Source: Paenibacillus sp. VTT E-133291
Lineage (GTDB): Bacteria > Bacillota > Bacilli > Paenibacillales > Paenibacillaceae
Direction: 5' to 3'
DNA: 64,000 nt
Assembly (NCBI RefSeq): GCF_002264395.1
Contig: NZ_NFVA01000010.1
Location: 40,485-104,484, forward strand
Positions 9,769-17,556 of the stretch are shown piece after piece. Under the pieces are notes generated by a model. It was not told the DNA's origin. It searched no databases and worked only from the letters and a program-made list of their open reading frames with translations. The position numbers and the translations under genes are program-made. The stretch's first letter is position 1, and every line of letters begins with the position of its first letter.

Positions 9769-9805
9769 AAAAGTAAAGCCCCCAAGCATTGGGGGCTTTA
9801 CTTTT
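9769..9805 (-). terminator. Intrinsic terminator
   Basis: A 17-bp perfect stem (AAAAGTAAAGCCCCCAA) with a 3-base loop ends just before the stop of the leftward gene at 9813. U-rich tails are possible on both strands. Confidence 0.85.
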
Positions 9806-9812
9806 GTTATCT

Positions 9813-10115
9813 CTAATTTTCTGGAGACAATTCCCTATTATCAAAGATAAAAAGGATTTCTCGACTATCTATTTTAGATGCCTCATATTTGTTAAACTCT
9901 GCGATGTCATCCTCTACTTTATTACCGCCTGCTAATACGAACTGGCAGTTCTTCTTTATGTAATAGCTACCGTTTATTTTGACGCTTTTTAATGTCTGTA
10001 ATTCAATTACGCCACCTTCATCAAGAATGACATCGTGTTGATAAACGGTTATTCGCCACTTGTTCTCGATAGCCGCACTAAAATGGGAGGCTTTAAAAAG
10101 CAATCTATTCTTCAT
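9813..10115 (-). CDS. Unknown small cytoplasmic protein (100 aa)
   Basis: I chose ATG 10115 because AAAGGAGCG lies 9 bases upstream; longer in-frame starts lack ribosome sites. The protein is mostly predicted beta strand in the first half (WRITVYQHDVILDEGG, KSVKINGSYY) with a charged helical tail (NKVEDDIAEFNKYEASKID). No family is recognised. It diverges from the coiled-coil gene at 10288 across a region of repeated GTAATAC half-sites, so the two genes may share regulation. A terminator follows. Confidence 0.55.
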   Translation of the reverse strand: MKNRLLFKASHFSAAIENKWRITVYQHDVILDEGGVIELQTLKSVKINGSYYIKKNCQFVLAGGNKVEDDIAEFNKYEASKIDSREILFIFDNRELSPEN

Positions 10116-10185
10116 TTCGTGAACGCTCCTTTGGTTTTGATACCAATATTCCCCTTCAACCTTACTATAATGAAATGGGTAAATA

Positions 10186-10266
10186 AAGTATGTATTACTT
10201 TTAGTATGTAATACAACCATGTAATACAGTATAAGTGTCATACAATTAGCTCATACTGTAGGTATA
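10186..10266. promoter_or_regulatory. Cluster of GTAATAC half-sites in a divergent promoter region
   Basis: Within about 80 bases upstream of two divergent genes there is an inverted pair GTATTAC/GTAATAC, a direct pair of GTAATAC spaced by AACCAT, and further related pieces (CATACTGTA, GTATAC). This layout is typical of an operator for a small dimeric repressor. Confidence 0.5.
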
Positions 10267-10287
10267 CGAAAAAAAGGGGCTACTTGT

Positions 10288-11121
10288 GTGAGAGAAGAAA
10301 ACGATAATGCAAAGACCATGCAAATTAGATCCGATGTCGAGACGGACAAAGATTTTGATCTACTGCTCAAGCTCAAGCTATCCGGGTGCAAAACCAAAGG
10401 CGAGCTGATGAAAAAACTCCTTCAATTGGGTTTCATGGAACAAATCAAAGAACGAAAACTCCAGGAAATAGATATCGAATCGGAAGACATTGCGGGAACA
10501 TCCATCCTTAAGCTTCAACATTTTTTGGATGGGATTGCAAAAGCTTACGTGGATCTTTACGAAGTGAGCATAGAAAACTTGTTTAACCTGCAAGAAAAGA
10601 AACAAGAGGAAATTGCAACACGCAGGAAGGAAAACGATGTGCTGTCACGGCGTGTTCAAGAAATGGAAAAAGAATTAGAAACCGCTAAAGGAAAGGTTTT
10701 ATCGTTAGAAGACGCTGCAAAAACAAATGCTGAGGTTTTGACATCCTATGAAAATTACAAAAAGCTAACCCAGCCAAAAGTCGAAGAGATTGAGCGCAAG
10801 CTCGAAGATTTTGAAGTGGGCAAGAAAGAGGAGCTGGTGCTATTGCAGCAGACCATTCATCGACTACAAGAAGAACTCCGCTTGGAGAAAGACAAAAACA
10901 GCGATTATGATCATGCCAATAAGCAATTAATTATTGAATACGAAACGAAGTTATTAGAGGAACGCGGTCGTTCCAGCGAAGCACAAGATAAAATTCGAAA
11001 GGACATGCAAGTACAGCTCGATTTGTTGCGCGAACAAATGTGGAAAATGAGAACCGAGAAATCCCCAGGTCCTGGTCGACCGCCTAAGCAAAGAAAGGAA
11101 TCGGATGATGAGCAAGCGTAA
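10288..11121 (+). CDS. Putative RHH/coiled-coil/AT-hook DNA-binding protein
   Basis: GTG 10288 is preceded by AAAAAGGGG. The 277-residue protein starts with a strand-helix-helix pattern suggestive of a ribbon-helix-helix domain (MQIRSDVE, then LLLKLKLSGCKTKGELMKKL). From about residue 80 to 255 it is almost entirely charged heptad-like helix. It ends with PGPGRPPKQRK, a good AT-hook. This architecture resembles KfrA-type plasmid proteins, which bind their own promoter and form filaments, but no homology can be shown here. The GTAATAC sites just upstream are the obvious candidate target for autoregulation. The stop overlaps the next gene by 17 bases. Confidence 0.65.
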   Translation: MREENDNAKTMQIRSDVETDKDFDLLLKLKLSGCKTKGELMKKLLQLGFMEQIKERKLQEIDIESEDIAGTSILKLQHFLDGIAKAYVDLYEVSIENLFNLQEKKQEEIATRRKENDVLSRRVQEMEKELETAKGKVLSLEDAAKTNAEVLTSYENYKKLTQPKVEEIERKLEDFEVGKKEELVLLQQTIHRLQEELRLEKDKNSDYDHANKQLIIEYETKLLEERGRSSEAQDKIRKDMQVQLDLLREQMWKMRTEKSPGPGRPPKQRKESDDEQA

Positions 11122-11494
11122 ACTCACACAGAAGATGATCTCCCTTAATCAGCAGTGGTGGAAAAAAAGAGATGATCCTGTTGTTTTAAAAAATTTTATG
11201 GATTGCTGCTGGGAAATCGGTAAGCACTCCGTAGAGGTCTCGGAATCAGGGCTTCTTATGCTGCGTGATTGGATTTACTCATTTGGGGGGAGTTATACGC
11301 GAGTTCATCGGTATCACGTGAGGATTAAGATTGGCGTTGATGTAATCGACTTGAAATTGAACTATCTCGATTTCGAATATTTTGCACTTGTAAACGATAA
11401 ACTCGAAAAAATGTTTACTAATATTCAAGATGTGAAGCCGTGGCTAAGTACCAGATTTATACCCATATCGTGTCTCACTAACGGTGAATTTTGA
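11105..11494 (+). CDS. Unknown protein (129 aa) coupled to the coiled-coil gene
   Basis: The frame starts at ATGATG (11105/11108) inside the end of the upstream gene, so translation is probably coupled. The protein is rich in Trp and Tyr (LNQQWWKKRDD, MLRDWIYSFGG, YLDFEYFALV) with no membrane segment. I do not recognise a family. Its genetic linkage to a DNA-binding protein within the mobile region suggests an accessory function of the element, but nothing in the sequence names the job. Confidence 0.55.
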   Translation: MMSKRKLTQKMISLNQQWWKKRDDPVVLKNFMDCCWEIGKHSVEVSESGLLMLRDWIYSFGGSYTRVHRYHVRIKIGVDVIDLKLNYLDFEYFALVNDKLEKMFTNIQDVKPWLSTRFIPISCLTNGEF

Positions 11495-12073
11495 GACTCG
11501 GTATGGAGTACCTTCTTATCATGAAAAGATGATTATCACAAGCTTCATACCTCGTTTCATAATCAATGTTTCATAGTAATGTAGATTTAACGTTTTTGAA
11601 AAACCTTTGAAAGGTGGTGATGTTTATGCAGTATGAAAACTGGACTTTAGAAGAAATTGAAGAGGAAATAAAAAGAGAATCGAGGATCAGCATTTAGAAG
11701 AGCTTCAAAGTGACGAATTAAAGGCTGCTGGCGTCGAGGAACGGGAACATTTTATAGAGTAGATAATATGCTCTAAAAAGGAGCGTCCAACCCTTGCGAA
11801 GCTACTTGTGTATATACAGTTAGGTGATACGATTATCGTATGGAAGCTGGATCGTATCGGTCGGAGCTTTCCACCACTATTCATTAATTCAAGGACCCCC
11901 CTCTTAAACTTTTTAAAAAAGGGCGTTCCCTCTATCACACATGGTATTATTAGTTTTTGAATTAAATACAGACTTAAGTTGACTTAAAAGAGTTAACTTG
12001 TATATTTTTCCTCAAAATTGGAAACGCTATAGATATAGCGTTTTTGGGATTTAGTAAAGATCAAAATTATTAG
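11495..12073. other. Gene-poor stretch holding a decayed resolvase
   Basis: There is no intact gene here. A short frame at 11626 with a good ribosome site (AAAGGTGGTG) ends after about 23 codons. From 11685 a resolvase remnant is visible (separate entry). The rest is AT-rich. Confidence 0.6.
11685..11960 (+). pseudogene. Remnant of a Tn3/Hin-type serine resolvase
   Basis: One frame from 11685 reads DQHLEELQSDELKAAGVEE, then a stop, then CSKKERPTLAKLLVYIQLGD and TIIVWKLDRIGRS. These are the hallmark segments of small serine resolvases (the N-Q-L-D-A-L, R-P-x-L and VWKLDR.GRS motifs). The catalytic N terminus is lost, one internal stop is present, and the frame breaks after 11867; a short continuation (NFLKKGVPSITHGI) is seen in a shifted frame up to 11960. 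The gene is clearly dead and indicates earlier transposon activity at this spot. Confidence 0.75.
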
Positions 12074-12376
12074 TTGGATAAGAAAGGAATGAATAATATT
12101 ACAAAAAAAGCCCTAGGATTGGAAAAACGATTTGGACTCTCACCCAACTTGAATAATTCGTATATTGCTGCAATTCCTGATGATGCTCTTTTAACACCAA
12201 CCGATATATCAAACGTTACAGGACTTTCTACTAGGCAAATCCGAAGATATTGCGAAAGTGGACAACTGCGCACATATTGTTTCGGTCGGAAATACGTCAT
12301 TTACGGTGTCGATTTTAAAAATTTTATGAAGGATTCTATCGTTCGTGGAAGGACATTGAAGGAGCTAATCAATTAA
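12074..12376 (+). CDS. Excisionase-like HTH protein (copy 1)
   Basis: The protein carries a winged-helix/MerR-like excisionase domain: LLTPTDISNVTGLSTRQIRR, then YCESGQLRTYCFGRKYVIYG and VDFKNFM. Such proteins bend DNA and steer the direction of a tyrosine recombinase. The start is uncertain: TTG 12074 has no clear ribosome site and ATG 12089 is too close to AAAGGA. It overlaps the next gene by one base (TAATG). A second, related gene lies at 15232 on the other side of the recombinase, sharing the RQIRR core and the FKN segment, so the module has two paralogous HTH proteins. Function is inferred from domain and context. Confidence 0.7.
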   Translation: MDKKGMNNITKKALGLEKRFGLSPNLNNSYIAAIPDDALLTPTDISNVTGLSTRQIRRYCESGQLRTYCFGRKYVIYGVDFKNFMKDSIVRGRTLKELIN

Positions 12377-12774
12377 TGTCAAGCTCCGGGTATGAAAAAA
12401 TCCTTATTTCCTTTTTCAAACATTACAAAGTGTCCTATTACTTGAAAAAACCAAGCATTAAATTTGCATGTCTTCATTGTGGAAATGAATGTAATATAGA
12501 AATAAAAACTACTCATTGGAATTGTACCTATTGTAATAACGATGGCAAGCTTCAGCAGCTTATTTCATTAGCCGACTTGTCCAACACTGCAGATAACAAG
12601 AAGGTCTATAACCCACGTGACGAGAAGAACAAAATCATAAAAGAACTAACCCGCTTGAATAAAATGTATGGAATTGAAACTACCAAAATGGCAGACCGAA
12701 TTTCTAAATTGTTCGACCATTTGATTAACGAACTGCAAACTCAAGAAAATTCCAATAAAAGGATCAAAGGCTAA
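12376..12774 (+). CDS. Zinc-ribbon protein of a recombination module
   Basis: The 132-residue protein has two Cys pairs (CLHCGNEC and CTYC about 15 residues on), forming a likely zinc ribbon, followed by a helical C-terminal half (NKIIKELTRLNKMYG, ISKLFDHLINEL). The ATG overlaps the upstream HTH gene's stop and the gene ends at a terminator. I know no named family. Zinc ribbons of this type occur in primase-like and recombinase-associated proteins; here it is presumably an accessory DNA-binding protein of the tyrosine-recombinase element. Confidence 0.65.
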   Translation: MSSSGYEKILISFFKHYKVSYYLKKPSIKFACLHCGNECNIEIKTTHWNCTYCNNDGKLQQLISLADLSNTADNKKVYNPRDEKNKIIKELTRLNKMYGIETTKMADRISKLFDHLINELQTQENSNKRIKG

Positions 12775-12809
12775 AACATTCCTGGTTTTTTAATTCAGGA
12801 ATGTTTTTT
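12773..12809 (+). terminator. Intrinsic terminator after the zinc-ribbon gene
   Basis: Stem AAAACATTCCTG / CAGGAATGTTTT with an AT-rich loop is followed by TTTTTT, right after the stop codon. Confidence 0.8.
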
Positions 12810-12944
12810 GCTTTTTATAAAAAAGGATAAAATTACATGTACATAAAAACATATATTGGAAACTTTTATGCATTGTCTTCCAGATTGTTAGAGTCCAATA
12901 TATAACCATGGAGTTTTTGAACTCCACTTTTTTTCCACGGCTTT

Positions 12945-13031
12945 CGGACATAAAGGACATAAAGAACTGTTTCTGAGGGTACTTCCGATATGATGCCCTC
13001 AAAAAGCAGTCGATTATGTCCATTATGTCCG
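12945..13031. repeat. Inverted tandem GGACATAA motifs upstream of the tyrosine recombinase
   Basis: The left arm (12945-12964) contains two tandem GGACATAAA units. The right arm (13013-13031) contains the same two units inverted (ATTATGTCCATTATGTCCG). The arms match at 17 of 19 positions. Between them is a smaller hairpin (GAGGG ... CCCTC). It lies between the HTH/zinc-ribbon pair and the recombinase start, so it may be an operator or a recombinase/excisionase binding array. Confidence 0.7.
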
Positions 13032-13054
13032 TTTATTCGAAAGGAGCGATATGC

Positions 13055-15208
13055 TTGAATCTACCTACAAAACTTGAAATAGAACAACGTCTTAACACGA
13101 AATTGTTGGGCGTTACTGATGCTGCCATAATGCTTGGTGTGGTAAATTCCGAGCTACTTCAAATAATAGCAGAAAAGAAGTTTGAATGCGGCTCAACATA
13201 TTTCGAAATTGGAAAAGATCTTCAACGATTTGGAAAAGGAAAACCTGGATATCCCTACATGTTCAGTCAGAAGAAGATCGAAGAATTGAACTTGAAATAT
13301 GATTCATTAACAGCAATCAGAAAGGAAATAAACCGTTCTGAGTCGGAGATCATGACGCTTATAAGCTACATTGATCCAGACACTTTATCGAAAATTAGGC
13401 TTTCTACACGAAAATGGGATAAGGAATGGTTCTTCCGAAACATTGATCGCTTGGAACAAACCAAGTTTGAAAAATCATCGGTTCGAAACAATACACATAA
13501 GGTGTCGACTGATTACTTTTTCGAACACCTTGACAAGAAGCTTCAAAACGATATTCGTAACTTTAGGAAATATCGTTTGAAAAATCATGGAATTTCGTTT
13601 GATGGCGTCGATTATGTGAAATCAAAAATCAACAAAAAATCGACTGCCGATTTTCAAATTGCACGATTGATGCGTAACTTGTACAAAATGAAGTGCTATC
13701 GAGCAGGAATAAATCCTAACGATGCCGAGTATAAAGCAAAGCTCGAAACTGCCATGGCAAATGGCGATCCTTTGCCAACGAGTCATGATGCTCATTTTCA
13801 AAGATTGAATCTTTCTGAAGCACAATTAATGAAGGAAACCATTTTTGACGTTAGGACGCTTGATGAAGCCGATAAAGCGAATTTGTTCATTGGTCTTTCC
13901 GAGACAACTCAATTGAATGTTATTCAAATCCTTAGACCGTTTCTCTATTATCAACTGATGCTTGAAGAGGAGGCATACTTTACCGCTTTGGAAGATTCCA
14001 TGTCAGAAGGCGGGGATACTTCCTTTGATAGCGAGAAGGAGTGGAAGCGAATAAAATTAATGAAAAAGCGTTTCGAACGTTTTCTGAAACAAAATGTCAA
14101 CCAACGTCCAGTAGCCACTCAACCGAGAAGAAAAGTGTTTGCTACAAGAAAACAATTGGTTGATGTATTCGTAAAGGTGAGCAATTTATCCGCGACACCA
14201 TTAGTTAATTTGCAACGAGCATGTCAAATTCTCATGGGATTTTTGACAGGAATACGTCCAATTGAGCTAGTTGACATCGAGATTGATAAACACTTAGACG
14301 TAGAAAGCGATCCCAATCACGTTGATTTTGGTTATTTGAGAAAATACAAAATCAAAGTATCAGGCGATGATGCAAAGTACGTAAGAACCACACTAGACGA
14401 TCCTCAAGGTTGGGGGAGGATGTGGATCACAAACGAAATTGCCAAAGGCGGATATAGTCCATCGCCTGATTATGGCACATTAATCGTTCCCAGGTTAATT
14501 GATTTCATAAATCTTTATTTGCGGAAATTGTATGAAAAAGCTCCATCGACAAAAGGTAAAGGCTATCTTTTTCGCTCTAGCAGTTACATTATGAATCCTA
14601 TGGCAAGATACTCCAGCCCTAAAACTTTGACATCTTGGATCTTTAAGGTCAGAAATCAGTTTGAGGGTATCTTAAGTAACGAGGAAGCAGGTAATTTTTC
14701 ATACTACGAAACACGTCATACCGTTAACAATACGATCGTTAATCGTACGATTTATCCTGATCCGCAAATTAATGAATGGAAGCGAAGAGTCGCGGAGGTT
14801 CATTGCCGTCACTCGATGGAAGATAGAGACCCCCACGCCAAAAGCCAAGTAAACGTGGAATACTACCAAGAAAAGACGCCATTAAAATATTATTACTTGG
14901 TTTTAAAACACGCCTTGGACTTCCCTTTTAACAAGGAAGAATTGTTGAAATGGGAAGAAACCTATTACCCGAGTGGGGTTGAGCAATCGCTTGATGAACA
15001 AACGACTGATAACATTGATGCCAGCCATTCCAACAATGATCAATCGGAAGATGTGCTTGAAATGATCTCCAAACTGGAGGATAAGTTAAATACCCTTCGA
15101 GTTCCTCACCAAGCCAAAAGAGTCTTAGGTCTTGAAAAAGAGCAGAGACTTATCGCTTTAACCGAGACAAAGAAAGCGTTAGACAGCCTGAAAAAAGTCG
15201 AAAAATGA
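13055..15208 (+). CDS. Large tyrosine recombinase (~717 aa), probable integrase of the element
   Basis: The C-terminal half carries the tyrosine-recombinase signature. Arginine 1 is in GFLTGIRPIELVD (about residue 401 from this start). The box-II arginine is in YYETRHTVNN (about 554), followed by VHCRHSMEDRD and the candidate nucleophile in VNVEYYQEK (about 603-604). The N-terminal ~370 residues are unusually long and begin with an HTH-like stretch (VTDAAIMLGVVNSELL). I prefer TTG 13055 because AAAGGAGCG lies 8 bases upstream; the ATG at 13016 lacks a ribosome site. It sits between two paralogous excisionase-like genes and about 430 bases from an element end matching the comM junction, so it is the best candidate for the comM-specific integrase. 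Confidence 0.85.
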   Translation: MNLPTKLEIEQRLNTKLLGVTDAAIMLGVVNSELLQIIAEKKFECGSTYFEIGKDLQRFGKGKPGYPYMFSQKKIEELNLKYDSLTAIRKEINRSESEIMTLISYIDPDTLSKIRLSTRKWDKEWFFRNIDRLEQTKFEKSSVRNNTHKVSTDYFFEHLDKKLQNDIRNFRKYRLKNHGISFDGVDYVKSKINKKSTADFQIARLMRNLYKMKCYRAGINPNDAEYKAKLETAMANGDPLPTSHDAHFQRLNLSEAQLMKETIFDVRTLDEADKANLFIGLSETTQLNVIQILRPFLYYQLMLEEEAYFTALEDSMSEGGDTSFDSEKEWKRIKLMKKRFERFLKQNVNQRPVATQPRRKVFATRKQLVDVFVKVSNLSATPLVNLQRACQILMGFLTGIRPIELVDIEIDKHLDVESDPNHVDFGYLRKYKIKVSGDDAKYVRTTLDDPQGWGRMWITNEIAKGGYSPSPDYGTLIVPRLIDFINLYLRKLYEKAPSTKGKGYLFRSSSYIMNPMARYSSPKTLTSWIFKVRNQFEGILSNEEAGNFSYYETRHTVNNTIVNRTIYPDPQINEWKRRVAEVHCRHSMEDRDPHAKSQVNVEYYQEKTPLKYYYLVLKHALDFPFNKEELLKWEETYYPSGVEQSLDEQTTDNIDASHSNNDQSEDVLEMISKLEDKLNTLRVPHQAKRVLGLEKEQRLIALTETKKALDSLKKVEK

Positions 15209-15231
15209 ATTGCTCATGGGGAGAGGGTATC

Positions 15232-15525
15232 ATGAATTACGAACAATTCCTATCACATTGCCAGCGGTTCGGTTTAGATCCGAACTGCTTTTTAATTCCG
15301 TTAGCATTATTTATCGATATAGATAATGAAGCACATTATACTACACAAGATATTGCGCATTTGTTAGCTAAAAGCGACAGACAAATTCGGAGATGGTTTG
15401 CTACTGGGAAAGTATCTGCTTTAAAAAAGCGTCCCTGGACCTGTACAGGTATTGAGTTTAAGAATTTGTTGTTCGCGGAACACCAGAAGGAGATAATAAT
15501 ACGAATGGAACGTTTTAATGCATAG
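15232..15525 (+). CDS. Excisionase-like HTH protein (copy 2)
   Basis: ATG 15232 has GGGGAGAGGG upstream. A longer start at 15205 overlaps the recombinase stop. The core HYTTQDIAHLLAKSDRQIRR, then WFATGKVSAL and GIEFKNLLF, parallels the HTH gene at 12074 (RQIRR, then GVDFKNF), so the two are diverged paralogues. The likely role is DNA binding and direction control for the adjacent tyrosine recombinase. It is the last gene before the element end at 15644 and is followed by a terminator. Confidence 0.7.
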   Translation: MNYEQFLSHCQRFGLDPNCFLIPLALFIDIDNEAHYTTQDIAHLLAKSDRQIRRWFATGKVSALKKRPWTCTGIEFKNLLFAEHQKEIIIRMERFNA

Positions 15526-15529
15526 AAAT

Positions 15530-15577
15530 GGGTTTGTCCCTAAGATCATGAAAATCGACTGAAGGACACCCTTTTTT
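15530..15577 (+). terminator. Probable terminator of the recombinase operon
   Basis: GGGTTTGTCC (15530-15539) can pair with GGACACCC (15564-15571) with a two-base bulge, followed by TTTTTTATTT. Confidence 0.6.
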
Positions 15578-15635
15578 ATTTGTTTTATCGTATGAGGAGA
15601 ATCAGTTCTTTGGTAGAATGAAAATTCTCCCCCCT

Positions 15636-15669
15636 TTATATTACCATCTCGGCTGACGCAGTAATATAA
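15636..15669. other. Attachment-site-like junction: inverted element ends around a comM-derived 16-base core
   Basis: TTATATTAC (15636-15644) and GTAATATAA (15661-15669) are perfect inverted repeats around CATCTCGGCTGACGCA. Read from 15643 the segment encodes T-I-S-A-D-A-Val-Ile-stop, exactly what is read at the end of the truncated comM at 27302. The four base differences are all synonymous third positions. The same nonanucleotide ends the island at 27302-27310. I read it as a tandem-insertion junction or an attP-like site. Its orientation is opposite to the comM junction. Confidence 0.8.
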
Positions 15670-15675
15670 CAGGTG
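15661..15675 (+). repeat. Left 15-bp inverted terminal repeat of the right island part
   Basis: GTAATATAACAGGTG matches the reverse complement of 27296-27310 (GTAATATAACGGGTG) at 14 of 15 positions. Confidence 0.75.
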
Positions 15676-16299
15676 GCGATTTTGTATCTCTTTCGTGTAT
15701 TTAAAGCTGGTTTTGCTAATGATATCCATGAATTTGGACGGGAAAGGAAATCCTAGATTATTAGAATCAAAGGAGGCAATAATATGTACAGTATATTCTT
15801 GTGGTAAGACGATAATAATTTCCGTTATCAAGAAAATAATACAAAATTATACAAAAGGTAATAAGTCATTGTGTGTAGGAAACACCAAATTAGAAAAGAT
15901 AAGCGAAGACAGTCAATCTCTCGTATCTGAATACTCCGATGCGTTGAGCAAAAAGATAAAGAAATTCAACCCTTCAAAGCACAAGTGAAGGATTCAGAAA
16001 ATAGAGCAAGAGAGTCTAGAAAAAGTGGAGGTGCCATTGTAGGTACTTTAAATCCCTTAATAGGTGATCTTTTTTTCCGGCAAGCGTGAGTTATCAATCT
16101 CTTTATCGTTAAGTGATTGGTTTCCTTACAGACAATTAATTGTGATTTTAAAAAAACTAAATTAGATACTGTGCTTCCGAAATGCTAAGCAAGCAATAGC
16201 AGAATAGTAAATAATGCGTTGGGGCATAGTTTATATTTCAAAAGTTGACCTTAAAAAATGATTTTGAGTAAAGATTGAACATTCTAGAAAAATCTTCTA
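15676..16299. other. Gene-poor left end of the right island part
   Basis: There is no convincing gene. A frame at 15695-15988 lacks a good ribosome site. A shifted frame continues to 16089 (ending GGAIVGTLNPLIGDLFFRQA), which suggests a frameshifted, decayed gene. The rest is AT-rich. Confidence 0.45.
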
Positions 16300-17265
16300 T
16301 CATAAGCCCCATTTATTTTCAAAAATTTGTTCGTGCCAAGCCATATAAGTAGCTTCCTTAAGGGAAAGTTCCATTGCCTTTTTTTGCCAGATGTTTGTTA
16401 GCATAATGGTATTTTCATTGAGTATTGGCGCATAGCGAATATAACCTTCATTTGTGAAAGTAATCAACTTTTTATCAAACAATGCGTCGTGCATGGAGCA
16501 AAGCAATAAAATATTGTAAGGATCCAATCGCTCATTGCTTGACGCGCATTTACTCCAATCTTTAATGTGACTTGCCACAAGAAGCTGAGGTAATTCGATA
16601 CTGCAAATTCGGCATTTTTTCTGCCGTAACAGTGCTGTTTCTCGCAGTTCTGATGTTTTTAGTCTCGCTGTGATTAAACGCTGTTTTTCGGATTCGGACA
16701 GATCTGATTGCTCGATTATTTCAATATCTTTAATAAATGAGAAGTCTTTTAGAACTGGAGGAATGCACCAAGTGTTTTGATCCTTTGGATCAAAACGAAA
16801 ATATTTTGATGGATCGGTGTGAGAATGCCAGTAATTAATCCCCCATTTGTTATCACGACCACCTTCTTCATCAAAATAAAAATATAGCGCTCCTTGTGGC
16901 TCCCCCCCCTCATTAATTGAAAATCCACCTTTTTCAGCCTGTTTTTTTAAATGAACGTTTGGAATTTCAACAATATAACACCACTCTTTAACCCAAGTTT
17001 CATTGTGTGTATAAGTGCGGGCAATAATTCCGTGATAATTTTTCACCGTATCGGGTAATTGACTTTCAAAATTTAGTATTTCATCTGTTTTGATATTCGC
17101 TGATTCTTTCGGTTTATCCTTAGGTGAATAGTGATTGCGACCTGCGATAAAAATGGCATAATCTGAATTTCCTACACAATTCGTTTTCTCATACGTAATT
17201 ATCTCGTTGTTTTCATTAAACCACTTTCGGGCTGCTGTCTTAGCAACATCACGCTGAAAAGTCAT
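16300..17265 (-). CDS. HNH endonuclease
   Basis: The C-terminal part is an HNH nuclease of the HNH_2 type: a Cys pair (KKCRICSIEL), then VASHIKDWSKC, then LDPYNILLLCSMHDALFD. These supply the two zinc-type Cys and the catalytic His and Asn. The first ~200 residues are a separate domain I do not recognise (GINYWHSHTDPSKYFRF in the middle), perhaps for target recognition. ATG 17265 has GGAGGGG upstream. Proteins of this layout are common as solitary restriction nucleases in accessory regions. A stand-alone defence or modification-dependent nuclease role is inferred. Confidence 0.85.
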   Translation of the reverse strand: MTFQRDVAKTAARKWFNENNEIITYEKTNCVGNSDYAIFIAGRNHYSPKDKPKESANIKTDEILNFESQLPDTVKNYHGIIARTYTHNETWVKEWCYIVEIPNVHLKKQAEKGGFSINEGGEPQGALYFYFDEEGGRDNKWGINYWHSHTDPSKYFRFDPKDQNTWCIPPVLKDFSFIKDIEIIEQSDLSESEKQRLITARLKTSELRETALLRQKKCRICSIELPQLLVASHIKDWSKCASSNERLDPYNILLLCSMHDALFDKKLITFTNEGYIRYAPILNENTIMLTNIWQKKAMELSLKEATYMAWHEQIFENKWGL

Positions 17266-17556
17266 TTTTTCCCCTCCGTTGTCTTGAAATTCAGATGAAC
17301 CTATCTTATCAAAGTTTTGCGTAGTGACTTCAGTATGGCTGCGGCACCAATCATAGAAGATGCAGTAACTTCTTGTTGCTCTGTTTGTTGGGGAGTTTGG
17401 TTCTTGAGTTTGAACTGTTTGAGTCTTCTTGTCCGAACAAGCGATCAGTTAGAGCTCCTTTTAATATATGTCTCGTATCTTCAGGCAAGCTAGCTAAGTA
17501 AGAATCAGTTGATGGTTATGTGCCGTGGCGATTACCGCCTACTGGGAGTAGACTTT
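17266..17556. other. Intergenic, possible decayed lipoprotein start
   Basis: On the minus strand, in frame with the HNH start but separated from any start codon, 17448-17386 reads LIACSDKKTQTVQTQE, which looks like a lipobox and linker. A stop codon precedes it. This is probably the relic of a lipoprotein gene; nothing else is seen. Confidence 0.25.

Noticed and set aside
15695..15988. 97-codon frame near the left end of the right island part
   Set aside because: No ribosome site at its start, atypical composition, and a shifted frame continues past its end, so it looks like a decayed gene; kept only as a note in the gap entry.
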